The notes under the pieces: generated by a model
What the model saw: the letters and a program-made list of their open reading frames with translations, nothing else
Database searches by the model: none
What the model was told of the DNA's origin: nothing
DNA from: CAZIPN01 sp964541225
Lineage (GTDB): Bacteria; Actinomycetota; Coriobacteriia; Anaerosomatales; JAAXUF01
DNA length: 64,000 bases
Assembly (NCBI GenBank): GCA_964541225.1
Contig: CAZIPN010000009.1
Location: 1-64,000 of the forward strand
Direction: 5' to 3'
Shown here: piece after piece, positions 49,082 through 56,959 of the stretch
Numbering within the stretch: the stretch's first letter is position 1
Layout: every line of letters begins with the position of its first letter
Position numbers and translations under genes: made by a program

Positions 49082-50560
49082 ATGGAATCTTCCACGGCAC
49101 CCCACAGTAATACGCAGAAGCAGCCCGAAAAGCGACACGTGCACCCCAACGCCATACTTGCGGTCCTCATGGTGGGCACGTTCCTGGCACCACTCGATTC
49201 CAGCATCGTGAACATAGCTTTGCCCAAGATCTCCACGCAGCTAGGTGCTCCGCTCTCATCGGTCTCGTGGGTTGCGGACGCCTACTTGCTCACGAGCGTC
49301 ACACTCCTGCTCTCGATGGGTCGGCTCGGCGACATGTGGGGACTGCGGAATCTCTACGTTGGGGGGCTGCTCATCTTCGGCGCAGGATCACTCGCCTGCG
49401 CATTCTCCCCGGTCCTCTCCGTTCTGGTGGCCTCTCGCGTGCTCCAAGCGAGTGGAGCTGCGATGCTGTTTGCCGCTGGCCCTGCCATGGTCGCTCGAAC
49501 GTTTCCCCCCAACAAACGGGGTACGGCACTCGGGATTATTTCGCTTGCGGTGGCAGCGGGTCTCACTGCTGGACCGGCTCTCGGAGGATTCCTGGTTGGC
49601 GCTTTTGGCTGGCCGAGCATCTTCTGGATCAACGTGCCTTTGTCGGTGATTGCCGCAGCCATTGCGTGGCGGACGCTCGTCAATGAGGAATCAATAGGAG
49701 AGAAATTCGATCTACTCGGGGCGGTACTTGCGGGCGGCGCTCTCCTGTCCCTGCTCGGCGCTCTGACCGAGGTGGAGAAATTCGGACCCGCGTCTGTGGA
49801 GATCCTAGGTGCTCTTGTTGTGTCCCTCGTGCTGGGGCTGTCGTTCATCTGGTGGGAGCGGCGTGTCACCCATCCAATGGCGGACTTGCGGCTGTTCAAG
49901 TCCGCTGGTTTCTCGGCAGGTTTGGCGTCGGCGCTGCTGTCCTATATGGCGATGTTCTCAGTGACGTTCACGATGCCTTTCTTCTTGCTCAGGGCCAGGG
50001 AGCTGCCCGAGATGGCAGCCGGCGCAGTGCTCACACTCCTGCCGCTCGCCATGGCGCTCTTGGCCCCATATGCAGGCCGACTCTCGGATCGCATTGGAAG
50101 TCGTGTGCTTTCGTCGGTCGGATTGCTCGTGCTGACGGCTGGACTGATCGTGGCGTCATTCACTGTGCAGTCGACACCGCTATGGTTTGTGGCGGGCTAC
50201 CTATTCGTTGTTGGAGCTGGAATGGCGATCTTCCAGACGCCGAACACGGCCGCGGTTCTTGGCGCGACACCGCGAGCTCGACATGGGGTCGGATCCGCGT
50301 TCATTGCTGTGGCGCGCAACGGCGGAATGGCGCTTGGCATCGCAATGACTGCGGGGATCGTTGGCTGGAGGATGGGTGCCGACGCAGCAGCGCTGACCCT
50401 CAAGACGCCCCTGTCGTCATCCGCCGCGACCAGCCTTGTTGCAGCGATGGCACTGGCGATGCGGATAGCGGCCGTGCTGGCGTTTGCCGGTGTAATCAGC
50501 TCGTGGTTCTTCCGTGGGAATGAGACTGGTAGCGTTGAGCGTCCGTCGCAGGGCGGCTAG
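49082..50560 (+). CDS. MFS multidrug exporter, DHA2 (EmrB/QacA) family
   Basis: A 492-residue, 14-helix transporter that exports drugs or metabolites using the proton gradient. The motif PLDSSIVNIALPKI in helix 1 and GRLGDMWG (motif A) after helix 2 place it in DHA2. The ATG at 49082 is chosen because AGGA lies 5 bases upstream and the earlier frame is not conserved. It diverges from htrA, with about 120 bases between the starts. The substrate cannot be inferred. Confidence 0.93.
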   Translation: MESSTAPHSNTQKQPEKRHVHPNAILAVLMVGTFLAPLDSSIVNIALPKISTQLGAPLSSVSWVADAYLLTSVTLLLSMGRLGDMWGLRNLYVGGLLIFGAGSLACAFSPVLSVLVASRVLQASGAAMLFAAGPAMVARTFPPNKRGTALGIISLAVAAGLTAGPALGGFLVGAFGWPSIFWINVPLSVIAAAIAWRTLVNEESIGEKFDLLGAVLAGGALLSLLGALTEVEKFGPASVEILGALVVSLVLGLSFIWWERRVTHPMADLRLFKSAGFSAGLASALLSYMAMFSVTFTMPFFLLRARELPEMAAGAVLTLLPLAMALLAPYAGRLSDRIGSRVLSSVGLLVLTAGLIVASFTVQSTPLWFVAGYLFVVGAGMAIFQTPNTAAVLGATPRARHGVGSAFIAVARNGGMALGIAMTAGIVGWRMGADAAALTLKTPLSSSAATSLVAAMALAMRIAAVLAFAGVISSWFFRGNETGSVERPSQGG

Positions 50561-50590
50561 ACTCTCGGCAGCCGAGAACGAGGAGGGGTG

Positions 50591-51685
50591 ATGATCGACC
50601 AAGACGACACGTCTGTGCACGGAGCTCAGGAGCCCGAAGCGGCCGAACCGACGCCGACGTCCGTGGTTTCTTCGTCCTCGGCAGAAGAACCTGAAGGGCT
50701 CTTCGACTACGAGGATGCCAACACCCTCGCCGACACGCCCGAAAGCGAACAGGCGCAGCCCGTGGCCAACGACTACGTTGAGCTTCCAGAGGTGAGCGCG
50801 TTCGCCGAAGCGCCGGGCGAGCAGCCAAACGAGGCGCTTGAGGCGGCGGACGAACCGGGAATGCCGGGCGAGCAGCCCGCCGAATTGCCCTCTGAGCCGG
50901 AGACGGCGCAGCTTGCTTTCGGCGATGAAGCCGTCGATGCGGAGTCGGCGGGTGGGGCGACTGATGAGGCGGAGTACGAGCCGGCTGTCGAGTCTGGACA
51001 GACGGAGGATAGCGAGCCAGCCGCTGAAAGCGTGTTGGCAGAGGAGATGCCCGACGACTTGCGAGCAGTCAACGAGCTGCTCGATCGGCCAACCGCCGAG
51101 ATCATGGCGATCACCGCGGACACTCCCGGAAATATCGCAGAGGGCGGCCAAGGCGAGGCCGAGACGGAACCCGGGGCCGAGGGCGAACAGGCGGCCGTCG
51201 AAGGCGAAGCGGTAGAGGGCGAACAGGCGCCTGCTGAAGGTGAGCAGGTGGCGACGGCCCTGGATGACATCGAGCCGGGCACTGTGGCCGGCACGGAGAC
51301 AGATGCTGAACTCGGTGCGGAGGGTCTCGCCGAGGGACCCATCACGTCGGTGTCGTGGTGGCCATTCATAGGCTACATGGTGGCGTGGCTCGCGGTGGCT
51401 GGATTTGCGGTGTGGCAGATGGAGCAACTGCCTGCGGGCCAGGCCGCGTACGAATCCGACTTGTACAGCATCAGCATCCTTGCGGGCCTCGTGCTGCTTG
51501 GAATCGGACCCATTCTCTTGCTCATCGTGTGGCTGGCGTCGTGGATTGGGCGCAGCGGTGTACGCATCGGATCGCTGTTCATCTCGGCGCTCATCAAGGG
51601 TGCAACTGCAACGTTGTTTGGCGCGATAGTGTGGATTGGCGCGTTGATGCTAATTGACTACTTCAGGTTGGGACGCCCGTACTAG
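50591..51685 (+). CDS. Acidic low-complexity protein with C-terminal membrane helices
   Basis: A 364-residue protein I do not recognise. Residues 1-255 are disordered-looking and extremely rich in Glu, Ala, Pro and Gly, with imperfect EGEQA-type repeats near 205-220. Residues about 258-360 hold three membrane segments and end in LGRPY. It has no signal peptide, so the acidic part is probably cytoplasmic. The ATG at 50591 follows AGGAGG. It is the first gene before ddl, 19 bases upstream, but nothing shows a functional link to cell-wall synthesis. Confidence 0.75.
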   Translation: MIDQDDTSVHGAQEPEAAEPTPTSVVSSSSAEEPEGLFDYEDANTLADTPESEQAQPVANDYVELPEVSAFAEAPGEQPNEALEAADEPGMPGEQPAELPSEPETAQLAFGDEAVDAESAGGATDEAEYEPAVESGQTEDSEPAAESVLAEEMPDDLRAVNELLDRPTAEIMAITADTPGNIAEGGQGEAETEPGAEGEQAAVEGEAVEGEQAPAEGEQVATALDDIEPGTVAGTETDAELGAEGLAEGPITSVSWWPFIGYMVAWLAVAGFAVWQMEQLPAGQAAYESDLYSISILAGLVLLGIGPILLLIVWLASWIGRSGVRIGSLFISALIKGATATLFGAIVWIGALMLIDYFRLGRPY

Positions 51686-51704
51686 CCCGGAGAGAGGGGC
51701 TTAT

Positions 51705-52649
51705 GTGACCGTCAAACCCGAAGAGGTCCGCGCCGCCGTACTCATGGGCGGCCGCTCCGCCGAGCGTGAGGTCTCGCTGAACAGCGGCCTCCAGGTCTCG
51801 CAGGCGCTGACGTCTGGGGGCTTCGATGTAGTAGAGATCGACACGGGCGACGATGAATTCGTGGCGACTCTCGCGGGAACTCAGGCCGATGTTGCCTTCA
51901 TCTGTCTGCACGGCCGATTTGGCGAAGACGGGACGGTGCAGGGTCTGTGTGAGTTGCTGGGACTCCCGTACGTGGGGTCGGGTGTGCTCGCGAGTGCGCT
52001 TGCGATGGACAAGGTGAAGAGCAAGCAGTTCTTCGTGCATGCGGGTCTTGCCACGCCTGACTTCGCGGTGCTTCGACGCGGCGCACTGTTTGAGATCAAC
52101 GAACTGGTCACTTCGCTCGGCAAGAAGACAGTGGTCAAGCCGGCGAGCGAGGGATCGAGCGTCGGGATGACGATCGTGCACTCGGCCGACGAACTGCCGG
52201 CGGCCATCGAGAAAGCGTTCGAGTACGATCGTATCGTGATCGTCGAGAGTTTCATCGAAGGCACGGAAGTTACCGTCGCTGTTCTCGGCAATGATGAACT
52301 CGTGGCGCTGCCGACTCTGGAGATCGATCCCGAACACGAATTCTACGACTACGACTCGAAGTACGTTGAGGGGATGAGTCGGCACATCATTCCAGCGCGT
52401 GTGAGCGAGGCAACGCGCGATGAATGCCAGAGGCTGGCGATCGCGGCGCATCGGCTTCTGGGATGTCGCGGGCTCTCGCGTTCCGACACGATTGTTGACG
52501 AGGACGGCTCGGTGTGGCTGCTCGAGACCAACACGATTCCGGGCATGACCTCCACGTCATTAGTGCCTGACGCGGCTCGAGCGGCTGGCATCGAGTTCCC
52601 CGAACTGTGCCGCATGCTTGTGGAGTTCGCGCTGACGCCTGAGATGTGA
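51705..52649 (+). CDS. ddl: D-alanine-D-alanine ligase
   Basis: A 314-residue ATP-grasp enzyme that makes the D-Ala-D-Ala end of peptidoglycan stems. The N-terminal GGRSAEREVS, the FICLHGRFGEDG loop, VKPASEGSSVGM, and the C-terminal LLETNTIPGMT are present. The omega-loop EFYDYDSKY has the Tyr typical of D-Ala-D-Ala ligases rather than D-lactate ligases. The GTG at 51705 has AGGGG 5 bases upstream. This predicts normal vancomycin sensitivity of the stem peptide. Confidence 0.95.
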   Translation: MTVKPEEVRAAVLMGGRSAEREVSLNSGLQVSQALTSGGFDVVEIDTGDDEFVATLAGTQADVAFICLHGRFGEDGTVQGLCELLGLPYVGSGVLASALAMDKVKSKQFFVHAGLATPDFAVLRRGALFEINELVTSLGKKTVVKPASEGSSVGMTIVHSADELPAAIEKAFEYDRIVIVESFIEGTEVTVAVLGNDELVALPTLEIDPEHEFYDYDSKYVEGMSRHIIPARVSEATRDECQRLAIAAHRLLGCRGLSRSDTIVDEDGSVWLLETNTIPGMTSTSLVPDAARAAGIEFPELCRMLVEFALTPEM

Positions 52650-52669
52650 GGCTGCCTTCGCAGGTGCCG

Positions 52670-53398
52670 TCAGGTCTGGGGGGACTGTTTGGCGGGTAGC
52701 TCAACGCGAATCACGGTGCCTCCACCCTCACGGTCAACGATCTGAACGTGACCATCGTGTGCTGCGATGACGTTCTTGACGACCGCGAGACCGAGACCAC
52801 TTCCGGGGGTGGACTGATCGCGCTGGAGGCGTTCGAAGGGCTCGAAGATCCTTTCGCGCATGTCGGCCGGAATGCCCGGGCCGCGGTCCGAAATCTCGAT
52901 CAGAGCGGCGTCGCCCAGAAACGGCCGAACCTCGCGTGCGACCCGTACGTCGATTGGCAAGTCGCCCGGCGAATACTTCGCTGCATTGCCGATGAGGTTG
53001 CCGAGCACCCTCGAGAGCGCTTGTCCGTCCCCGATGACGACGAGATCCTCGGCACCGGGCTCGAGGCGAAGGCGAACGTCGCGACTGGTTGCGGAGTGCT
53101 GATCGACCACGGTTTGCTGGGCGAGTTCGGCGACTGACACGGGCTCGCTCACGCGAGCTCGCGGCGATGCCGGCGGGCGTCCCTCAAGCGCATCGCCACA
53201 CAACGAGTCAGCGCGAGCGATAGCGCGCTCGATGCCGTCGAGAGCGGCGGTTTGTTCGCGTTCGCCGAGCGGATGGCGCAGCAGTGCCGCGTACCCGGCG
53301 ATAACGGTGAGCGTGCCGCGGAGTTCGTGGGCGAAGAGAGCGATGTCGGCATGGCTCATGTCACGCGACCTCACGTGGCCGCGAGGGTGTTCAGTCAA
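52670..53398 (-). CDS. Soluble sensor histidine kinase (orphan)
   Basis: A 242-residue kinase with a HisKA domain (His24 in FAHELRG) and an HATPase domain with N-box NLIGNAAKYSP, G1 DRGPGIP and G2 GSGLGLAVV. It lacks any membrane segment or sensory domain. No response regulator is nearby. It follows the P-type ATPase gene by 12 bases and is probably co-transcribed with it. The TTG start at 53398 has AGGGGG upstream; the ATG at 53359 is an alternative. Confidence 0.88.
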   Translation of the reverse strand: MTEHPRGHVRSRDMSHADIALFAHELRGTLTVIAGYAALLRHPLGEREQTAALDGIERAIARADSLCGDALEGRPPASPRARVSEPVSVAELAQQTVVDQHSATSRDVRLRLEPGAEDLVVIGDGQALSRVLGNLIGNAAKYSPGDLPIDVRVAREVRPFLGDAALIEISDRGPGIPADMRERIFEPFERLQRDQSTPGSGLGLAVVKNVIAAHDGHVQIVDREGGGTVIRVELPAKQSPQT

Positions 53399-53410
53399 GA
53401 CTGCCCCCTA

Positions 53411-56266
53411 CTAGGCGCCGCTTGGAACGCGACGGCGTGCGAGCTTGGAAGCGTCCATCACCACGATTGCGAGCAGTCCGGCCGCGAGCACCGCAGCCCA
53501 CTGAGTTGCCGAGAGAGGTGCCGTCTTAAAGATCGCGGAAAGCACCGGCACATAGATGATAGTCGCTTGCAACGACATCGATCCTACCAGAGAGAGGACC
53601 AGCCAGCGGTTGTCGAGCGAACGCACACGCCACACAGAACTGTCTGCGCTTCGAAAATCGAATGCGTGAAGCAACTGCGTGAGCACGAGTGCGGTGAACA
53701 GCATCGTACGCGCGGCTGCTGGAGTCGTGCCTGGAATTGCGGGTGCTACCAGGTAGTACAGGCCGAGGGCGGCCAGCGTCATCACCAGACCCTGCCACGC
53801 GAGCTGTGCCAGGCGGCCTGCTGAAAGGATCGACTCGGCCGCGTTTCTTGGCGGGCGACTCATGACGCCTGGTTCGCTCGGATCGACCCCCAGAGCGAGT
53901 GCCGGCAGTCCGTCGGTGACGAGATTGATCCACAGAAGCTGAAGCGGGAGCAGGGTTGCGACGGGGGAGATCAGCGCGGTCGTGAAGACGACGAGCACTT
54001 CGCTTATGTTGCAGGAGAGAAGGAACAAGATCACCTTGCGCAGGTTGTCATAGACCGTGCGGCCAAACTCGACTGCGTGCACGATCGTGGCGAAGTTGTC
54101 GTCGGCCAGGACAAGATCGCTTGCGTCGCGAGCCACATCTGTGCCGACGCGACCCATGGCCACGCCAATGTCGGCGCGTTTGAGCGCCGGAGCATCGTTG
54201 ACGCCATCGCCCGTCATCGCAACGACTTCGCCGAGCCGTTTGAGCGCTTGCACGATGCGCAACTTGTGCTCGGGGTCGACGCGTGCGTAGACGCGGGTTT
54301 CGCGCGCTACAGCGGTGAGGTCGTCGTCGCTCATTGCCTCGAGTTCGGCGCCGGTGATGACGCGGGGTGGCGAGCTGGCCTCGACACGCGGGCTCGTTGC
54401 GGGCTGTGTGCTTGAGGAGTCGGCGAGCAGTCCGACATCGCGCGCAATCGCTCGCGCGGTGAGCGCATGGTCGCCCGTGATCATAGCGACGCTGATTCCG
54501 GCGCGGCGACACTCGGCGATGGCAGCGGGCACTTCGGCGCGCGGCGGGTCGACGAGGCCGAGGATACCGACGTACGTGAGGTCGCGCTCGACTTCGCCGG
54601 GGGTCGGCGCGCCTGCGGCTGTCTCGGCCGGCGCCAGCTCTCGCAATGCGAACGCGAGCGTACGGTAGCCGGACTCGGCGAGTGAGGTGTTCTCGGCGTG
54701 GACTTGCGCGAGGAGCTCCTCGTCGAGCGGCACCGTCTCGCCGCGAACGAGGGCACGGCTGCACAGCGCCAGCACTACGTCCGCGCCACCTTTGGTGAAC
54801 GCGACGCGCTTCCCGTCGACATCATGAATGGTGGTCATGCGCTTGCGCTGCGAGTCAAACGGCAGCTCGTCGACACGCGGTGGCGCGCGGTGCCCAGGAG
54901 CTAGGTTCTCGGCGGCAACAAGTAGCGCGGTTTCGGTCGGATCGCCGAGAAGCTTGCCCTCGGCGCCGATACGGGCGTCGTTGTTCGCGGCGGCCATCTC
55001 GAGCAGCAGCGAGAAATCGGCCTGATGCGGGGTGGCGGCGCCCGCATCGACCCGCGCGTCCTCCGATATGCTTGCGGCGTCCAGCCCCACAACCATGCGC
55101 CGAACCGCCATCTCGTTTCGCGTGAGCGTGCCGGTCTTGTCGGTACAGATGAACGTGGTTGAGCCGAGCGTTTCTACCGCGTGGAGACGGCGCACGATGG
55201 CATTGCGTTCGGCCATCTTTCGGACCCCGAGCGAAAGTGCGACCGTCACAATGGCGGGCAAGCCCTCGGGGATGGCGGCGACAGCCAGCGAGACCGCGAT
55301 GAGCAGGCTGCTTGCGAGCGCCGAGCGAAATGCGGCGTCGGCGAAGGCCGCCGACAGACTCGTCTCATGCAGCAAACGTAGCGCGACGAGCGCTTCCTCG
55401 GCGAAGATGACCGCCGCGATGACAAGCACGATCACCGCGATACGCTTGCCGACGCGGTCGAGCTCAAGCTGCAGCGGCGTCTGCTTCTCGGGCGCCTCGG
55501 CGAGCATATCGGCGATGCGGCCCATTTGCGTCGCCTGACCAGTCGCCGTCACGACGAACCGTCCCCGCCCGACGGCTACGGCAGTGCCCGCGAAGACCAT
55601 CCCGGCTTGCTCGCCGAGAGCAGCCCCCGGTTCGGTGATGACGCTCGCGTCCTTCAGGGCTGCCTCGCTCTCGCCGGTAAGCGCGGATTCGACAAGACGC
55701 AGCGCCGCGGCTTCGATGAGGCGCCCGTCGGCGGGGATCGAGTCGCCTGCCTCGAGCAGCACGATGTCGCCGGGCACGAGTTGCTCGGCGGGAATGTCGG
55801 CCTCGACGCCGTCGCGCACAACCGTCGCCAGCGGTGCCGAGAGCTGCTTGAGCGCTGCGAGTGCGCCTTGCGCGCGCGACTCCTGCACGAAGCCGAGCAC
55901 GCCATTGAGCAGCAGGATTGCGAGGATGGCGAGGGCTTCGATGACGTCGCCCTGCCACGCAGCGATGGCCACTGCGACGAGTAGGACGTAGATCATGAAG
56001 TCGGCGAACTGGCGTACGAAGATCTTCCACGCCGGCGTCGCCTGTTCTTCTCGGAGGCGATTCGGCCCTATGCGCTCAAGACGCTCGGCAGCCGCGGCTG
56101 CCGGAAGCCCGTGCGCGGAATCCGTCGCGAGCGAAGAAACGACGTCGGTGACCGGAAGGGTGTACGGCGCCGGCTGCAGCGTCTCGGCGGGCACGGGGGA
56201 GGCCGACCCCGACGCTTCGGGCGCGCGGGTGGCGGATTCGGCGCTCTCGTCGGCGGGTGTTGGCAT
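53411..56266 (-). CDS. P2-type cation ATPase, Ca2+/Mn2+ exporter type
   Basis: A 951-residue P2A-like pump. The phosphorylated Asp is in DKTGTLTRN (about residue 373), with MTGDGVNDAPALKRADIGVAMG in the P domain. Helix 4 has IPEGLPAI, helix 5 NISE and helix 6 NLVTD, matching the cation-binding residues of SERCA and PMR1. Together with the yybP-ykoY-type leader upstream, Mn2+ (and perhaps Ca2+) export is the best guess. The first 40 residues are a low-complexity Ala/Pro/Glu extension. The ATG has AAGGGA upstream, partly covered by a hairpin. An orphan kinase gene follows. Confidence 0.92.
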   Translation of the reverse strand: MPTPADESAESATRAPEASGSASPVPAETLQPAPYTLPVTDVVSSLATDSAHGLPAAAAAERLERIGPNRLREEQATPAWKIFVRQFADFMIYVLLVAVAIAAWQGDVIEALAILAILLLNGVLGFVQESRAQGALAALKQLSAPLATVVRDGVEADIPAEQLVPGDIVLLEAGDSIPADGRLIEAAALRLVESALTGESEAALKDASVITEPGAALGEQAGMVFAGTAVAVGRGRFVVTATGQATQMGRIADMLAEAPEKQTPLQLELDRVGKRIAVIVLVIAAVIFAEEALVALRLLHETSLSAAFADAAFRSALASSLLIAVSLAVAAIPEGLPAIVTVALSLGVRKMAERNAIVRRLHAVETLGSTTFICTDKTGTLTRNEMAVRRMVVGLDAASISEDARVDAGAATPHQADFSLLLEMAAANNDARIGAEGKLLGDPTETALLVAAENLAPGHRAPPRVDELPFDSQRKRMTTIHDVDGKRVAFTKGGADVVLALCSRALVRGETVPLDEELLAQVHAENTSLAESGYRTLAFALRELAPAETAAGAPTPGEVERDLTYVGILGLVDPPRAEVPAAIAECRRAGISVAMITGDHALTARAIARDVGLLADSSSTQPATSPRVEASSPPRVITGAELEAMSDDDLTAVARETRVYARVDPEHKLRIVQALKRLGEVVAMTGDGVNDAPALKRADIGVAMGRVGTDVARDASDLVLADDNFATIVHAVEFGRTVYDNLRKVILFLLSCNISEVLVVFTTALISPVATLLPLQLLWINLVTDGLPALALGVDPSEPGVMSRPPRNAAESILSAGRLAQLAWQGLVMTLAALGLYYLVAPAIPGTTPAAARTMLFTALVLTQLLHAFDFRSADSSVWRVRSLDNRWLVLSLVGSMSLQATIIYVPVLSAIFKTAPLSATQWAAVLAAGLLAIVVMDASKLARRRVPSGA

Positions 56267-56277
56267 GCGCGGTCCCT

Positions 56278-56314
56278 TCTCGGCGGGTCACGGAGGTGCG
56301 GTGCACCGCCGAGA
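56278..56314 (-). promoter_or_regulatory. Expression-platform hairpin of the Mn2+ riboswitch
   Basis: TCTCGGCGG and CCGCCGAGA (9 bp, perfect) can pair across a 19-base loop. The 5' arm shares TCTC with the aptamer's closing stem and the 3' arm abuts the AAGGGA ribosome-binding site. Forming the aptamer should break this hairpin and free translation, an ON switch. Confidence 0.6.
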
Positions 56315-56402
56315 GTCTCGCTGCTCAGGGCAGAACCGGGGCGCGAGCCCGGGGCTGTCGGCCTGCCTCCTCAGCGCTGCAACTGAGGCGCTACTCCCTC
56401 TC
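56311..56402 (-). ncRNA. yybP-ykoY-like (Mn2+) riboswitch aptamer
   Basis: A 92-base leader RNA of the P-type ATPase. It opens with GAGAGGGAGTAGCG, containing the GGGAGTAGC signature, and closes with GCGAGACTCTC; GAGAG and CTCTC form the closing stem. Inside are a hairpin CCTCAG/CTGAGG and a second arm GGCAG/CTGCC topped by a GC-rich stem. This order and the two signatures are those of the Mn2+-sensing yybP-ykoY family, which often controls P-type ATPases and MntP exporters. Confidence 0.78.
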
Positions 56403-56436
56403 GACAGATTCGAATGCTAGCAGAATGACCGGCCAA

Positions 56437-56452
56437 AGTGATCCGTGTCACA
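56437..56452. promoter_or_regulatory. CRP/FNR-like palindrome upstream of feo
   Basis: AGTGA-TCCGTG-TCACA matches the CRP-type consensus TGTGA-N6-TCACA at nine of ten positions. Its centre is about 70 bases before the likely feo transcription start, a position used by class I activators. Confidence 0.45.
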
Positions 56453-56478
56453 ATCCTCACCCACTTGCTCATCATTGC

Positions 56479-56508
56479 TTGACGGGTGTCGCAGAACAGG
56501 AGTAGTAT
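56479..56508 (+). promoter_or_regulatory. Promoter of the feo operon
   Basis: TTGACG and TAGTAT are separated by 18 bases, about 93 bases before the feoA start. Confidence 0.65.
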
Positions 56509-56522
56509 TCAGGCAGGCCATG

Positions 56523-56540
56523 ACTTAGCCGATACTAAGT
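56523..56540. promoter_or_regulatory. Possible iron-repressor operator in the feo leader
   Basis: ACTTAG-CCGATA-CTAAGT is an 18-base palindrome just after the predicted transcription start. TTAG/CTAA half-sites in that spacing resemble DtxR/IdeR boxes. The repressor itself is not in the window. Confidence 0.5.
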
Positions 56541-56600
56541 ATCGCCGGTAGGAAGCTCGTTTGCCGCACAGAGGCTCTAGGAAATCGGAAGGAGCACGTC

Positions 56601-56891
56601 TTGAGCGACACTCGCAAGAACCTCACCGACGACGTCGCCGATTCCGAGGCTCTATCCGCGTGCGAAACCTGCACCCTGGACTGCATCCGCAAAGGGGAGA
56701 AGATCGAGATCGTGTCGGTCAACCACCCTGACGCGCGGATGCAGGCTTTGCGTTTTGGCATGGCAGAAGGCGCAAATGTGGAGTGCGTGACCAAGATCCC
56801 CGCGGGCCCGCTGGTCATCAGAAGCGGTCGGCAGGAGATCGCCGTCGGACGTTCCCTCGCGAAGCGAATCAACGTCCGCAGGCTTGCGTAG
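56601..56891 (+). CDS. feoA: Ferrous iron transport protein FeoA
   Basis: A 96-residue protein with the SH3-like FeoA fold (about 25-95; RFGMAEGANVECV and GRSLAKRINV are typical). It modulates the FeoB channel. About 20 extra residues precede the fold and include CETCTLDC, a small Cys cluster not usual in FeoA. The TTG start has AAGGAG 6 bases upstream. It is followed by feoB after 68 bases. Confidence 0.9.
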   Translation: MSDTRKNLTDDVADSEALSACETCTLDCIRKGEKIEIVSVNHPDARMQALRFGMAEGANVECVTKIPAGPLVIRSGRQEIAVGRSLAKRINVRRLA

Positions 56892-56959
56892 GGCGGTATT
56901 CGCCATACTGGTGCGAGGATGCGCCACCGCTTGCCAGCTCGATCGGGAGGAACCTCTTC

